From Desulfobacterales bacterium (GTDB lineage: Bacteria > Desulfobacterota > Desulfobacteria > Desulfobacterales > UBA2174_A), in contig JALOPD010000224.1 in assembly GCA_025454075.1 (NCBI GenBank), positions 1 through 6,187 of the forward strand: a stretch of 6,187 nucleotides of DNA, written 5' to 3'. The notes beneath the pieces were generated by a model that made no database searches, was not told where the DNA came from, and saw only the letters and a list, made by a program, of their open reading frames with translations. Below are positions 6,106 through 6,187 of this stretch, in pieces. A program made the translations under genes and the position numbers. The stretch's first letter is position 1. The number at the start of each line of letters is the position of its first letter.

Positions 6106-6148
6106 CCACCCTGTTCATGCAATGGTTCGGGTATCGTGAACAGGCTGG
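6106..6148. repeat. Long imperfect inverted repeat at the right end of the window
   Basis: CCTGTTCATG (6110-6119) pairs with CGTGAACAGG (6135-6144) over 10 positions with one T-G pair. After a C-C mismatch the match continues three more bases (CCA with TGG). The loop is 15 bases. No T-tract follows on either strand, so it is not an ordinary terminator. It could be an operator for a dimeric regulator, part of the neighbouring gene's control region, or a stem-loop repeat. The rest of 5996-6187 shows an AT-rich patch near 6043-6054 and no gene I can support. Confidence 0.45.
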
Positions 6149-6187
6149 CCATGGCGCAACGATTTGACTCCCGGTCGACAACCGGCG

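Noticed and set aside
5925..6152. 75-residue minus-strand frame (MASLFTIPEPLHEQ...) upstream of PilZ
   Set aside because: It overlaps the PilZ start and its ribosome site, has no good ribosome site itself, and becomes R/G-rich; the inverted repeat at 6106-6148 lies inside it. Too weak to call.
6069..6167. 32-residue plus-strand frame starting MHRPSDRKGF
   Set aside because: No proper ribosome site or promoter and no recognisable similarity; the length is within chance.

Overview
This is a GC-rich bacterial window with tight gene packing. The gene mix suggests a Desulfobacterota (former Deltaproteobacteria) or similar high-GC proteobacterial chromosome: a TctA-type carboxylate transporter, a homodimeric 'eukaryotic-type' NADP isocitrate dehydrogenase, a single PilZ domain protein, and a REP-associated-type Y1 transposase with a DnaA-like tail. 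That placement is inference from gene content, not a phylogenetic result.

The left third (1-2380) is on the plus strand. It holds the C-terminal two thirds of a TctA permease (cut by the window edge), a 118-base gap, a complete icd gene, and a strong intrinsic terminator. The terminator has a perfect 16-bp stem and a T-tract. Since A's flank its other side, it may also stop minus-strand transcripts arriving from the right.

The rest (2488-6187) is all on the minus strand. In transcription order, right to left, it reads: a PilZ (c-di-GMP receptor) protein, a Y1/HUH transposase-like protein of the RAYT type, a short membrane-anchored penicillin-binding transpeptidase, and a 110-residue unknown protein. 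The transposase and transpeptidase genes are 12 bases apart, and the transpeptidase's Shine-Dalgarno overlaps the transposase stop codon, so they look transcriptionally and translationally coupled. The 110-residue gene has its own sigma70-like promoter and a 64-base leader made almost entirely of hairpins.

Functionally, the left side is carboxylate uptake and TCA-cycle metabolism. The right side combines a signalling receptor, a possibly domesticated DNA-processing enzyme, and cell-wall synthesis. No CRISPR array, tRNA, rRNA or complete insertion sequence was seen. The clearest oddities are the transposase-transpeptidase coupling and the folded leader of the unknown gene.
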